Assembly: GCF_002368335.1 (NCBI RefSeq)
Contig: NZ_AP018288.1
Location: forward strand, 494,607-558,606
Origin: Nostoc sp. NIES-4103
Lineage (GTDB): Bacteria > Cyanobacteriota > Cyanobacteriia > Cyanobacteriales > Nostocaceae
DNA length: 64,000 nt
Direction of reading: 5' to 3'
Made by a program: the position numbers and the translations under genes. The notes beneath the pieces are model-generated. The model was given only the letters and a program-made list of their open reading frames with translations, was not told where the DNA came from and did not search any database. This document shows, in pieces, positions 41,781 to 50,427 of this stretch. The stretch's first letter is position 1. Each line of letters begins with the position of its first letter.

Positions 41781-42725
41781 TTATGCTGCGTTTTTACGCC
41801 ACCATTCAATTGTATTCTTCAGCCCTTGTTCAAAGCTTACCTGAGCAGTGAAATTAAAGGCTTGCTTTGCCCTTTCAGTATCCAAACACCTACGGGGTTG
41901 ACCATTGGGTTTGTCAGTTTCCCACACAATCTCACCGTCAAACTCCATCAGTTCACAGATGAGAGTGATTAAATCGCGGATGGAGATTTCATAACCCGTT
42001 CCCAAGTTGACTGGTTCAGAGTCATTGTAGAATTGAGTTCCCATGACAATCCCTCGCGCTGCATCTTCAGAATACAGAAATTCGCGGGTAGGACTACCAT
42101 CACCCCAAACAGGGAGTTGTTTTTCTCCCTTAACTTGGGCTTCGTGAACTTTGCGAATTAACGCTGGAATAACGTGGGAACTTCTAGGATCAAAGTTATC
42201 TTCTGGGCCGTATAAATTCACTGGCAAGAGATAAATGCCATTGAAGCCGTACTGCTGGCGGTAAGATTGCAGTTGCACTAAAAGGGCTTTCTTGGCGACT
42301 CCGTAAGGCGCGTTGGTTTCTTCTGGGTAGCCATTCCACAGGTCATCCTCTTTAAATGGCACTGGGGTGAATTTAGGATAAGCGCAGATTGTGCCAACAC
42401 AGACGAACTTTTCTACTCCAGCTTGATGGGCAGCATGAATTAGCTGGGTTCCCATAATCAAGTTATCGTAGAACAATTCTGCGGGTTTCTCGCGGTTGAG
42501 ACCGATACCACCAACGTGAGCTGCTAAGTGGATGATCACGTCTTGCTGATCAACTGCACGTTGGCAATTTTCCCATACCCGCAAATCGTTGTCACGCGAT
42601 CGCGGCACTGTAATTTTCGCAATATCAGCCCCAGCCTTACCCAGCTGATCTATCACCTGACGACCCAGGAAACCCGACCCACCAGTGACGAGAATCCTTT
42701 TGTTGCTTAGTTCTAAGGCGGTCAT
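41781..42725 (-). CDS. fcl: GDP-L-fucose synthase
   Basis: A 314-residue SDR epimerase/reductase that makes GDP-L-fucose from GDP-4-keto-6-deoxymannose with NADPH. Features: ILVTGGSGFLGRQV nucleotide loop, the catalytic NAPYGVAKKALL (Tyr-x3-Lys), AHVGGIGLNREKPAELFYDN, and the substrate segment NLYGPEDNFDPRSSHVIPALIRK. It starts 23 bases after the gmd stop, so gmd-fcl are one operon supplying fucose for exopolysaccharide. Confidence 0.94.
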   Translation of the reverse strand: MTALELSNKRILVTGGSGFLGRQVIDQLGKAGADIAKITVPRSRDNDLRVWENCQRAVDQQDVIIHLAAHVGGIGLNREKPAELFYDNLIMGTQLIHAAHQAGVEKFVCVGTICAYPKFTPVPFKEDDLWNGYPEETNAPYGVAKKALLVQLQSYRQQYGFNGIYLLPVNLYGPEDNFDPRSSHVIPALIRKVHEAQVKGEKQLPVWGDGSPTREFLYSEDAARGIVMGTQFYNDSEPVNLGTGYEISIRDLITLICELMEFDGEIVWETDKPNGQPRRCLDTERAKQAFNFTAQVSFEQGLKNTIEWWRKNAA

Positions 42726-42748
42726 ATCTTTATCCTCGGCGGTGTGAA

Positions 42749-43828
42749 TCAGAAGTGAAGGGCACCCAATTCTTGACGAATAGTTGCAATATCCTCAGTA
42801 ACGGATGAACCGTTTCCATTGGGAGAAGTTTGACCCAATGCCTGTAAGTCTGCTTCTACCATCAAGGCTACTAAACCTTCAAAGGTGACTGATGGTGTCC
42901 AGCCTAACTTTTGTCGCGCCTTGGTAGGATCACCAATTAACAAGTCCACTTCTGCCGGACGGAGATAGCGGTCATCAAACTCTACATAATCTTGCCAATT
43001 GAGATTCACGTAACCAAATGCCAACTCTAAAAATTCTCGTACTGAGTGGGTTTCTCCAGTTGCAATCACGTAATCATCAGGTTGGTCTTGCTGTAACATC
43101 AACCACATTGCTTTTACATAATCCTTGGCATAACCCCAATCGCGCTTGGAATCAAGATTACCCATGTAAAGCTTTTTCTGTTTCCCAGCCACAATTCTGG
43201 CAACTGCCCTGGTAATTTTGCGAGTCACAAAAGTTTCACCGCGCCTTGGTGACTCGTGGTTGAAAAGTATGCCATTACAAGCAAACAAATTGTAAGACTC
43301 GCGGTAATTCACTGTTTGCCAGTGGGCATAAACTTTCGCACAAGCATAGGGACTACGAGGATAGAAGGGCGTTGTCTCGCTTTGGGGCACAGCTTGCACT
43401 AGACCATACATTTCTGAAGAACCAGCTTGATAAAAACGTACTTGAATGCCGGTACGTCGCTGGTAGTCGCGAATTGCTTCTAGCAATCGTAATGTTCCCA
43501 TTCCCACTGCATCGACTGTGTATTCTGGAGAATCAAAGCTGACTCTGACATGGGATTGAGCGCCCAGGTTGTAAATTTCTGTAGGCTGGACTTCTTCTAA
43601 AATGCGTCGCAACGTTGTACCGTCCGTCAAGTCGCCGTAGTGAAGAAGCAACCGCACTCCCTCTTTATGGGGGTCTTCGTAAATGTGATCGATGCGGTCT
43701 GTGTTAAAGGTAGAAGTCCGGCGAATAATCCCATGAACTTCATAACCTTGCTCTAGCAAAAACTCACTCAGGTATGAACCATCTTGACCGGTAATACCAG
43801 TAATCAACGCGCGCTTGTTTTGCGTCAT
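42749..43828 (-). CDS. gmd: GDP-mannose 4,6-dehydratase
   Basis: A 359-residue SDR dehydratase, first step of GDP-fucose synthesis. ALITGITGQDGSYLSEFLL is the NADP loop; SSEMYG and YPRSPYACAKVYAHW (Tyr-x3-Lys) form the active site; FNHESPRRGETFVTRKI is the substrate-binding block. The ATG at 43828 has an AGGGA about 9 bases ahead; a TTG two codons earlier is less likely. Leads the gmd-fcl operon. Confidence 0.95.
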   Translation of the reverse strand: MTQNKRALITGITGQDGSYLSEFLLEQGYEVHGIIRRTSTFNTDRIDHIYEDPHKEGVRLLLHYGDLTDGTTLRRILEEVQPTEIYNLGAQSHVRVSFDSPEYTVDAVGMGTLRLLEAIRDYQRRTGIQVRFYQAGSSEMYGLVQAVPQSETTPFYPRSPYACAKVYAHWQTVNYRESYNLFACNGILFNHESPRRGETFVTRKITRAVARIVAGKQKKLYMGNLDSKRDWGYAKDYVKAMWLMLQQDQPDDYVIATGETHSVREFLELAFGYVNLNWQDYVEFDDRYLRPAEVDLLIGDPTKARQKLGWTPSVTFEGLVALMVEADLQALGQTSPNGNGSSVTEDIATIRQELGALHF

Positions 43829-43834
43829 GCTCAA

Positions 43835-44365
43835 TTATCCCTTGTTGTCTTTGATGAAGTACTTGCAGTTTAATTGATACAACCTAGCAGCTAATGACTA
43901 AATTGCCTAATGGGAAACCTACGGGCTTTATTTTATTGATACAAAAGTTTTCCGTAAACAAATATACTTAATAAAAAGTAATTTAACAAGTCATTTCTCA
44001 AGAGCTTAACTTGAGACTGTTAAGTTATTTTGTATAGATTTTTTAATCTTTGCCAAAACTTCATATAGCCTGAGTTTTTGTTAAGGCTGAATCAACCTGA
44101 GATTGTGGATTCGACTTGGTGGCATTTGTTGGGTAAAGGTAAAGGCAAAAGGGTCAAAAAGAAGGATCTTCGAGCGCTTAAAAGCGACAAAGGCAAAAAA
44201 ATAAGAAACTATACTGTCTTTTTTGCCTTTCACCTTTCACCTTTCCCCTTTCCCTACAAGAGTGCAAAAGATATTTTTGCAAGAAATTATGGGCAAAAGG
44301 TCTTTTGACTGCCGCAAAGCATGACTAGGGGCAGGAACTGCCCCATGTGATAGTTGAGTTTTTGT
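43835..44365. repeat. intergenic region with a purine/pyrimidine hairpin
   Basis: No gene. GGGTAAAGGTAAAGGCAAAAGG (44131 on) pairs with CCTTTCACCTTTCACCTTTCC (44225 on), followed by CAAGAGTGCAAAAGATATTT and TTGCAAGAA shared with the element at 35671-35774. AT-rich DNA at 43860-44080 is the gmd leader. Confidence 0.55.
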
Positions 44366-45127
44366 TCAGTATGCTCCGTTATTTTTGGGCATAATAACTA
44401 CATCAATCGTTTTCAACATGATCCATAAATCGAGCCAAAAAGTCCTAAATTTGACATAATGCAGGTCTATTTGGACTCTTCGAGGGTAGGGAATGTCATT
44501 ACGCCCAGAAACTTGCCACAATCCAGTGATTCCTGGTCGGATTGTCAATATCTGGTCTATGTGACAACCATACTTTGGTAATTCTTCCGCTACTAAAGGT
44601 CGCGGGCCGACAACACTCATGTCTCCTTTTAAAACGTTCCAGAACTGGGGAAATTCGTCCAAGCTCGTAATTCGCAAAAATCGACCAATTTTTGTAATCC
44701 GCGGGTCTTGTTTCAGCTTGAAACTGCTCTCAAATTCTTGTCGCAATTGAGGCGATGTTTCCATGATTTGGACTAGAACTTCGTCTGCATTCCTCACCAT
44801 TGTTCGGAATTTAATGCAGTTAAACGGTTTGTAGTTTTTACCGACCCGTTGCTGAACATAAAAAATTGGGCCTTCTGAACTCAAAGCAATCAGCAAGGCC
44901 AAAATTAAGTAGACGGGGAAGAACAAAATTAACACTGACAGCGAAAATGCGATATCGAACAGTCGCTTGGCAAACTCTCCGTTTAAACCCTCACTAGACA
45001 AACTTTTGGGTTTGACCTTGGGCGTCTTTGTTTTTTGACCACGTTTTAAGAAAGTACGTGTAGACGCTCTAGCGTCTTGCCGTAGGCCTCGCTTGCCGGA
45101 GAGGAGTGAGCTCTGGGCAGTCATCAT
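44366..45127 (-). CDS. exopolysaccharide sugar transferase
   Basis: A sugar-phosphate transferase of the same family as the one at 31847. One membrane segment (LFDIAFSLSVLILFFPVYLILALLIAL) precedes CIKFRTM, DEFPQFWNVLKGDMSVVGPRPL and RPGITGLWQVSGRND. The AAGGAG just before ATG 45127 and ATG 45124 supports one of these two as the start. The N-terminal 40 residues are basic and variable; about 15 of them (KRGLRQDARASTRTF) are coded by repeat DNA at 45056-45106. It likely starts the repeat unit made with the GT4 next to it and GDP-fucose. Confidence 0.9.
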   Translation of the reverse strand: MMTAQSSLLSGKRGLRQDARASTRTFLKRGQKTKTPKVKPKSLSSEGLNGEFAKRLFDIAFSLSVLILFFPVYLILALLIALSSEGPIFYVQQRVGKNYKPFNCIKFRTMVRNADEVLVQIMETSPQLRQEFESSFKLKQDPRITKIGRFLRITSLDEFPQFWNVLKGDMSVVGPRPLVAEELPKYGCHIDQILTIRPGITGLWQVSGRNDIPYPRRVQIDLHYVKFRTFWLDLWIMLKTIDVVIMPKNNGAY

Positions 45128-45218
45128 ACTCCTTAATAATCCACACCACACATAGTCCCAATCTTAAAGCTAAAAGGAGGTGCTTCTGGGGGAAAATTGC
45201 CAAAAGCCTACAAAACAA

Positions 45219-46379
45219 TTACAAAAATCCAGACCTTTCTTTAATTGATGGTCTTTTTTCTTTGCAATTATTTAAAAAATCTAGGTAACGCCCTGCGAAA
45301 ATCTGGGGTGAAAACTGGGCAGAGTGCGATCGCAAATACTCATAATTGAACAAATTTTCATACATTTCAAATTTTTCTACTGCCTCCACTAAAGCTGCTT
45401 GTGTTTGCATCCTGAAGAAGATACCCGTTGCTGTATCCCCGCAGGAGCCGATATCTCGCACTGTTTCCAGGGCCCCACCTGCACCATAGGCAATTACCGG
45501 AGTACCACAAGCTTGTGCCTCGACCAAGGCAATGCCAAAATCTTCACAAGCTGCATACACAAATGCCTTAGCCCTAGCCATATATTTTTTTACCACATCA
45601 TCGGGCTGCCATCCCAAGATTTGGATATTAGAGTTGGCTATCTCACGAATTTTTTTCATTTCTGAACCTGTACCAATAATCACCAATGGTCGCTGCAATT
45701 GATTAAAAGCTTTGACAATTAAAGATACTTGCTTGTAACTCTCCAACCTGGAAACAGTCAAGTAAAAATCCTCCTTTTGATCAAAAAAGGGAAATGCCTC
45801 GATATTCACTGGCGGATAAATGACTGTTGCTTCCCGGCGATAGCAGCGCCAAATGCGGCGAGCGATATGCTGTGAATTGGCAATAAAGTAATCAACGCGA
45901 TTTGCACTTAATACATCCCAATAACGCAAACGATGCAGTAAATACCTCGTTAACCATCCAACTGCACCGCTACCCAACTTGCTGTGGCGTAGATAATCAA
46001 AAGTTAAATCCCAGGCGTAGCGCATCGGGCTGTGGCAGTAGCAAATATGCAACTGATCAGGTCTAGTCAAGACTCCTTTGGCTACAGCATGGGATGAAGA
46101 CAAAATCACATCATACTCTCGCAAATCCAGTTGCTCAATGGCCAACGGCAAAAAAGGTAGATACTTTTGCACACCGTTGCGGGCAAAGGGAAAGTGCTGG
46201 AGAAACGTCGTACCGATCTGACGTTTGTATAAATAACTTTCAGGATTGCTAGATTCAAAGTCAATCAGAGCATATAAATCAGCATCAACGTGATTCAGAA
46301 TTTCCCGTACAACTAGTTCTGAACCGCCGGTGGCTTTCGGTGTCAGCCACTCATGAACCAGAGCATATTTCAAGGGCAC
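45219..46379 (-). CDS. glycosyltransferase family 4
   Basis: A 386-residue GT-B glycosyltransferase. The N-terminus YALVHEWLTPKATGGSELVVREIL is the acceptor side with its glycine loop. The GT4 C-terminal signature is AKAFVYAACEDFGIALVEAQACGTPVIAYGAGG, with Glu of the E-x7-E motif. CHSPMRYAWDL and YPPVNIEAFPF are typical of WcaI/mannosyl-type enzymes. The start is GTG at 46379. It sits directly upstream of the sugar transferase on the same strand, probably in one operon. Confidence 0.9.
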   Translation of the reverse strand: MPLKYALVHEWLTPKATGGSELVVREILNHVDADLYALIDFESSNPESYLYKRQIGTTFLQHFPFARNGVQKYLPFLPLAIEQLDLREYDVILSSSHAVAKGVLTRPDQLHICYCHSPMRYAWDLTFDYLRHSKLGSGAVGWLTRYLLHRLRYWDVLSANRVDYFIANSQHIARRIWRCYRREATVIYPPVNIEAFPFFDQKEDFYLTVSRLESYKQVSLIVKAFNQLQRPLVIIGTGSEMKKIREIANSNIQILGWQPDDVVKKYMARAKAFVYAACEDFGIALVEAQACGTPVIAYGAGGALETVRDIGSCGDTATGIFFRMQTQAALVEAVEKFEMYENLFNYEYLRSHSAQFSPQIFAGRYLDFLNNCKEKRPSIKERSGFL

Positions 46380-46680
46380 AGCTAACTTTAAAATGTAGAA
46401 AATATGTAAGGAAAATTGAGGTTAACTGAAAAGTTTCCCTTTGCGATCAACGAACGGGAAGCGCCCCAGGTTGAACGAAAGACGTAATTCTCCCCCTAGA
46501 GGTTCCAGAGGGATGCTGCAACCTGATAACCTCAAATTGGGTACTGGGGATTGGGTATTGGGTACTGGGGATTAGGGATTAGGTATTGGGGAGAGTACTT
46601 TTTTATATCTTTACCCAGTCCCTAGTCCCAATCTCCAGTCACCAGTCGCCAATCCCGAAGCATTTGACATAAGAAGTAGG
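46380..46680. repeat. intergenic region with GGGTATTGGG / CCCAGTCCCTAG repeat
   Basis: Between divergent GT4 and CSP41-like genes. TACTGGGGATTGGGTATTGG units (46541-46590) are followed by complementary CCCAGTCCCTAGTCCC units (46614-46655), making one large hairpin. Two promoters must also lie here. Confidence 0.6.
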
Positions 46681-46685
46681 AATTT

Positions 46686-47621
46686 ATGCGAATTTTGATT
46701 ATTGGTGGTACTAGGTTCATTGGTGTCTACTTGACTCAACTGCTAGTGGAACAAGGACATGATGTAGTATTGTTCAATCGTGGTAATCGTCCTGCACCTT
46801 CTTTGCAGGGAGTAAAACAAATTATAGGCGATCGCACTGATGCCACTCAGCTCAAAGAAAAATTATCAAAAGAAAATTTTGATGCTATTTTTGACAATAA
46901 TGGACGAGAACTTACAGATACTCAACCCCTGGCAGAAATTTTTACTGACCGGGTGCAGCATTTTGTATACATGAGTTCTGCGGGTGTGTATCTCAAATCT
47001 GACCAATTGCCTCATGTAGAGGGGGATGCAGTAGATCCTAAAAGTCGCCACCGAGGTAAGCACGAAACAGAAGCTTACCTAATTCAACAGGGATTGCCTT
47101 TTACTTCTATTCGTCCAACCTACATTTATGGGCCGCGTAACTATAATGAGTTAGAAAGTTGGTTTTTTGATAGAATTGTGCGCGATCGCCCGATTCCTAT
47201 TCCTGGTAACGGCTTACATATCACTCAGTTAGGGCATGTACTAGACCTGGCACAAGCCATGACTCAAGTTTTAGGCAATCAGCAAGCTGTAGGACAGATT
47301 TATAATATTTCAGGCGATCGCTATGTCACTTTTAATGGTCTAGCCCGTGCTTGTGCTGTTGCTGCCGGCAAATCACCCGATGATGTCAAAATTATTAATT
47401 ACGACCCGAAAAAGTTTGATTTTGGCAAGCGCAAAGCTTTTCCATTGCGAGTACAGCATTTCTTTGCATCGGTGAATAAAGCTACGACAGAATTAAGTTG
47501 GCAGCCTAAATATGATTTGATTTCCGGGCTGACTGATGCTTTTGAAAATGATTATCTGGCCAATGGGCGAGATAAAGCTGAAGTAGATTTTTCTCTGGAT
47601 GAGGAAATTCTGCAAGCTTAA
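46686..47621 (+). CDS. NAD-dependent epimerase/dehydratase-like protein, CSP41b homologue
   Basis: A 311-residue atypical SDR. ILIIGGTRFIGVYLTQLL is the nucleotide loop; the active-site region reads FVYMSSAGVYLKSDQLPHVEGD and SRHRGKHETEAYL, as in the chloroplast stem-loop-binding proteins CSP41. In chloroplasts these bind RNA and associate with ribosomes and polymerase; the cyanobacterial proteins may do likewise, or may be sugar-nucleotide enzymes. A GGAATTTATG lies at the start. Confidence 0.82.
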   Translation: MRILIIGGTRFIGVYLTQLLVEQGHDVVLFNRGNRPAPSLQGVKQIIGDRTDATQLKEKLSKENFDAIFDNNGRELTDTQPLAEIFTDRVQHFVYMSSAGVYLKSDQLPHVEGDAVDPKSRHRGKHETEAYLIQQGLPFTSIRPTYIYGPRNYNELESWFFDRIVRDRPIPIPGNGLHITQLGHVLDLAQAMTQVLGNQQAVGQIYNISGDRYVTFNGLARACAVAAGKSPDDVKIINYDPKKFDFGKRKAFPLRVQHFFASVNKATTELSWQPKYDLISGLTDAFENDYLANGRDKAEVDFSLDEEILQA

Positions 47622-47635
47622 GGACTCTGGGCGTA

Positions 47636-47690
47636 GGAAGGGGGGCAGGGGAGCAGAGGAGCAGGGGAGCAGAGGAGCAGGGGGGTAAAA
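47636..47690. repeat. GAGCAGGGGAGCAGAG tandem repeat
   Basis: Tandem GAGCAGGGGAGCAGAG units after the CSP41-like gene. The same unit forms the coding tail of the MBL-fold gene near 60608-60650. Confidence 0.75.
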
Positions 47691-47809
47691 TCTCATACAC
47701 CTAATTTGATGCTGAATTGGATAATTTCTCCCCCAGCTTTCTCTGTTTGTCCAATTCATCTCGCTATTTTGCAACGTACAAAATTGCTGTTAAATACAGA
47801 CATATTTGC

Positions 47810-48688
47810 ATGAAAATACTGTTGACAGGCATTACAGGACAGGTTGGTTGGGAATTGCAACGTACCCTGATGACTGTGGGTGAGGTGATTCCTGTAAGGC
47901 GTAACGAGATGGATCTAACTCAACCAAATAGCATTAGCGACATTATCCAACAAGTCAAACCCGACTTGATAGTTAATCCGGCTGCTTATACAGCAGTAGA
48001 TAAGGCAGAGTCAGAACCAGAATTGGCAATGGCGATTAATGGTATTGCGCCTGGTGTCATAGCCGAGTCAGCAAAAAAAGTAGGTGTAGCGCTAATTCAC
48101 TATTCCACCGATTATGTCTTTGATGGTACAAAGACAACTCCTTACACTGAGTCAGATAAACCTAACCCACAAAACATTTACGGGAAAACAAAATTAGTCG
48201 GTGAACAAGCGATCGCTTCTAGTGGAGTACCGCATTTAATTTTACGTACCAGTTGGGTTTATGGGTTGCGAGGTAAAAACTTTTTATTAACTATGCGAAA
48301 ACTGGCTCAAGAACGGGAAGAAATTAAAGTTGTTGCTGATCAAATTGGCGCACCTACTTGGAGTCGGGTAATTGCTGAAACTACAGCCCAAATTTTATCT
48401 CAGGCTCGACATAATGTATCTGATTTTTTAGTTAGCACAGGTGGACTTTATCACCTAACAGCTAGCGGACAAACTAGCTGGTATACATTTGCTCAGACGA
48501 TTTTTAACCATGATGTCCAACACAGTGAACGAAAGTTACAGAATTTAATATCAATTACATCCAAAGAGTATCCTACAACAGCCAAAAGACCAGCTTATTC
48601 TTTATTAAGTAATCAGAAATTATCTAATACCTTTGGGCTGTTTCTACCAGATTGGCAGAAGACTTTAGAGTTAGTATTAAGCGAATAA
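47810..48688 (+). CDS. rfbD: dTDP-4-dehydrorhamnose reductase
   Basis: A 292-residue SDR from ATG 47810 (MKILLTGITGQVGWELQR), last step of dTDP-L-rhamnose synthesis with NAD(P)H. The active site is YSTDYVFDGT...NIYGKTKLVGE (Tyr-x3-Lys), then LRTSWVYG. An upstream ATG at 47717 would add 31 residues that do not fit the family. Other rml genes are not in the window. Confidence 0.92.
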   Translation: MKILLTGITGQVGWELQRTLMTVGEVIPVRRNEMDLTQPNSISDIIQQVKPDLIVNPAAYTAVDKAESEPELAMAINGIAPGVIAESAKKVGVALIHYSTDYVFDGTKTTPYTESDKPNPQNIYGKTKLVGEQAIASSGVPHLILRTSWVYGLRGKNFLLTMRKLAQEREEIKVVADQIGAPTWSRVIAETTAQILSQARHNVSDFLVSTGGLYHLTASGQTSWYTFAQTIFNHDVQHSERKLQNLISITSKEYPTTAKRPAYSLLSNQKLSNTFGLFLPDWQKTLELVLSE

Positions 48689-48828
48689 TTCGTAATTCGT
48701 AATTAATCATTTATTGAGCAACAGAGTAATTAACTGTAGTTCTGAATAAATCAAAATACATAAGTATGGTTTTGTCAATAAATAATAGCATGATATAATT
48801 AATATTTATAGCGGCTAGGTTTAGGCTT

Positions 48829-49401
48829 ATGACTCCTTTGACATTAAATTTAGACACCGTTCATTTGAGTGACGAACAGTTCTATCAATTATGTCAAAAT
48901 AACCGCGAGTTACAGTTTGAACGAACGGCTAAGGGAGAATTAATCATTATGCCACCGGTTGGAGGTGAAAGCGGTAATCGAGAAGCTGACTTAATTATCG
49001 ATTTGGGAATTTGGAATCGCCAAACTGACCTCGGTTTTACCTTCAGTTCCTCCACCGTATTTAAGTTACCTAATGGGGCAGACCGTTCTCCTGATGCGGC
49101 TTGGATTCAAAAGAAACGATGGCAGACACTCACGCCGGAACAAAGACGTAAATTTCCCCCTATTGCACCCGATTTTGTGATTGAATTAAGGTCAGCAACA
49201 GATGATTTGCAAATGCTGCATGACAAAATGCGGGAATATATGAATGCAGGGGTGCAATTGGGATGGTTGATTAATCCTCAACAGCAGCAAGTGGAAATTT
49301 ATCGCCAAGGACAAGATGTAGAAGTGCGAAACCTTCCCACAGAATTAAGGAGTGAAAATCTCTTGCCCAGATTTAGTTTGACTTTATCGTCGTATTTGTA
49401 G
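48829..49401 (+). CDS. Uma2 family endonuclease (DUF820)
   Basis: A 190-residue Uma2 protein. LSDEQFYQLCQNNRELQFERTAKGELIIMPPVGG, then RSPDAAWIQKKRW and FVIELRSATDDLQ supply the Asp and Glu of the PD-(D/E)XK-like core, and MNAGVQLGWLINPQ closes it. Not closely similar to the Uma2 at 12949, but like it is followed by a convergent HicB-type reading frame. Confidence 0.87.
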   Translation: MTPLTLNLDTVHLSDEQFYQLCQNNRELQFERTAKGELIIMPPVGGESGNREADLIIDLGIWNRQTDLGFTFSSSTVFKLPNGADRSPDAAWIQKKRWQTLTPEQRRKFPPIAPDFVIELRSATDDLQMLHDKMREYMNAGVQLGWLINPQQQQVEIYRQGQDVEVRNLPTELRSENLLPRFSLTLSSYL

Positions 49402-49449
49402 ATAGCGGGATGCAACGTTAGTTCTAACTGCTCATAATTAGGGCAAAGA

Positions 49450-49662
49450 TTATACAAATTGAAATGAAACATTTGCAGTCAGTGGTTCTGGTAATGGTTT
49501 TCCCTGGGCTTGATACTCTTCAATCAAAAGCTCTAATACTTCTTCACCATTTTTGAGAGCATCAGCGTAAGTGTTTCCATGAGTATGTGCATAAGGGCTA
49601 AACTCAGGTAGGCTAACAATGTACTTTTGATCTTCCTTTGACCATTGAATTAGAATACTATA
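49450..49662 (-). pseudogene. HicB-like antitoxin, 5' end replaced by repeat
   Basis: Minus-strand frame of 70 codons with no start: YSILIQWSKEDQKYIVSLPE, then GNTYADALKNGEEVLELLIE and EYQAQGKPLPEP, ending NVSFQFV. It is a clear relative of the HicB at 13623. Only the first one or two codons are missing, because the GGGGACTGGGGACTAGGG repeat begins at 49664 exactly where the start should be. No hicA follows upstream. Either a broken antitoxin or one using an unusual start such as ATT. Confidence 0.65.
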
Positions 49663-49663
49663 G

Positions 49664-49827
49664 CTGGGGACTGGGGACTAGGGACTGGGGACTGGGTGAA
49701 AAGTCTTTTTGTGTCTAGGTTTTATTATCTGTTGATGTCCTAACACTAATGGCGACGGCTATATATTGTGGTTTCATTACTATCTAATAAAATCTCAAAA
49801 CTGACCGTAATGATACAGTACATGTTT
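49664..49827. repeat. GGGGACTGGGGACTAGG repeat and spacer
   Basis: Four copies of GGGGACT(G/A)GG at 49664-49697 abut the truncated HicB frame. The remainder to 49827 is AT-rich with no gene. Confidence 0.6.
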
Positions 49828-50346
49828 TCAATCAGTGGTGCTAACTTTTGGTGGTAAAAGATAAATACCTCCAGATATTAAAGTTAAAGCAACAGAAATC
49901 CAAAAAGCAATTAAAGATGGAGTTTGCCATTCTTGTGATAGAGGTGCAATTAAAAGTGCGATCGCAATGATTTGACTCACAGTTTTGAGTTTGCCCCAAA
50001 TATTCGCCCCCGTAATTTTAGTTTGATTCACCCGCCAACCAGCGATCGCTAATTCCCGCGCTAAAATCAAAAACACTCCCCAAGCCGGAACTTTTCCCAA
50101 CTCAATCAACACCAGCAACGGCGCAAGCACCAGAAATTTATCCACCAAAGGGTCAAGAAACTTACCCAAATCGCTAATTTGGTTGAGTTTTCGTGCCAAA
50201 TACCCATCTAACCAATCAGTTAATGCAGCAACAAGGAAAATTGTCAAGCATATCCATCTAGCTTGTGATGTGGGATTGTACAAACCGTAAAGCAGAAACG
50301 GTACACCCAGAAGGCGAGAAAAAGTAATCCAATTTGGCAGCGTCAT
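49828..50346 (-). CDS. pgsA: CDP-diacylglycerol--glycerol-3-phosphate 3-phosphatidyltransferase
   Basis: A 172-residue membrane enzyme making phosphatidylglycerol phosphate, needed for the PG of thylakoids. The CDP-alcohol phosphotransferase motif D-x2-D-G-x2-A-R-x8-G-x3-D-x3-D reads DWLDGYLARKLNQISDLGKF followed by LDPLVDK. Four to five hydrophobic helices follow. Divergent from aspA with about 80 bases between. Confidence 0.93.
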   Translation of the reverse strand: MTLPNWITFSRLLGVPFLLYGLYNPTSQARWICLTIFLVAALTDWLDGYLARKLNQISDLGKFLDPLVDKFLVLAPLLVLIELGKVPAWGVFLILARELAIAGWRVNQTKITGANIWGKLKTVSQIIAIALLIAPLSQEWQTPSLIAFWISVALTLISGGIYLLPPKVSTTD

Positions 50347-50427
50347 CTATATATTCTTCTTTGCGTCTTTGCGCCTTGGCGTGAGATTATTCTCATCACG
50401 CTTTCTTGAGATTCTCCAAATAATTCT

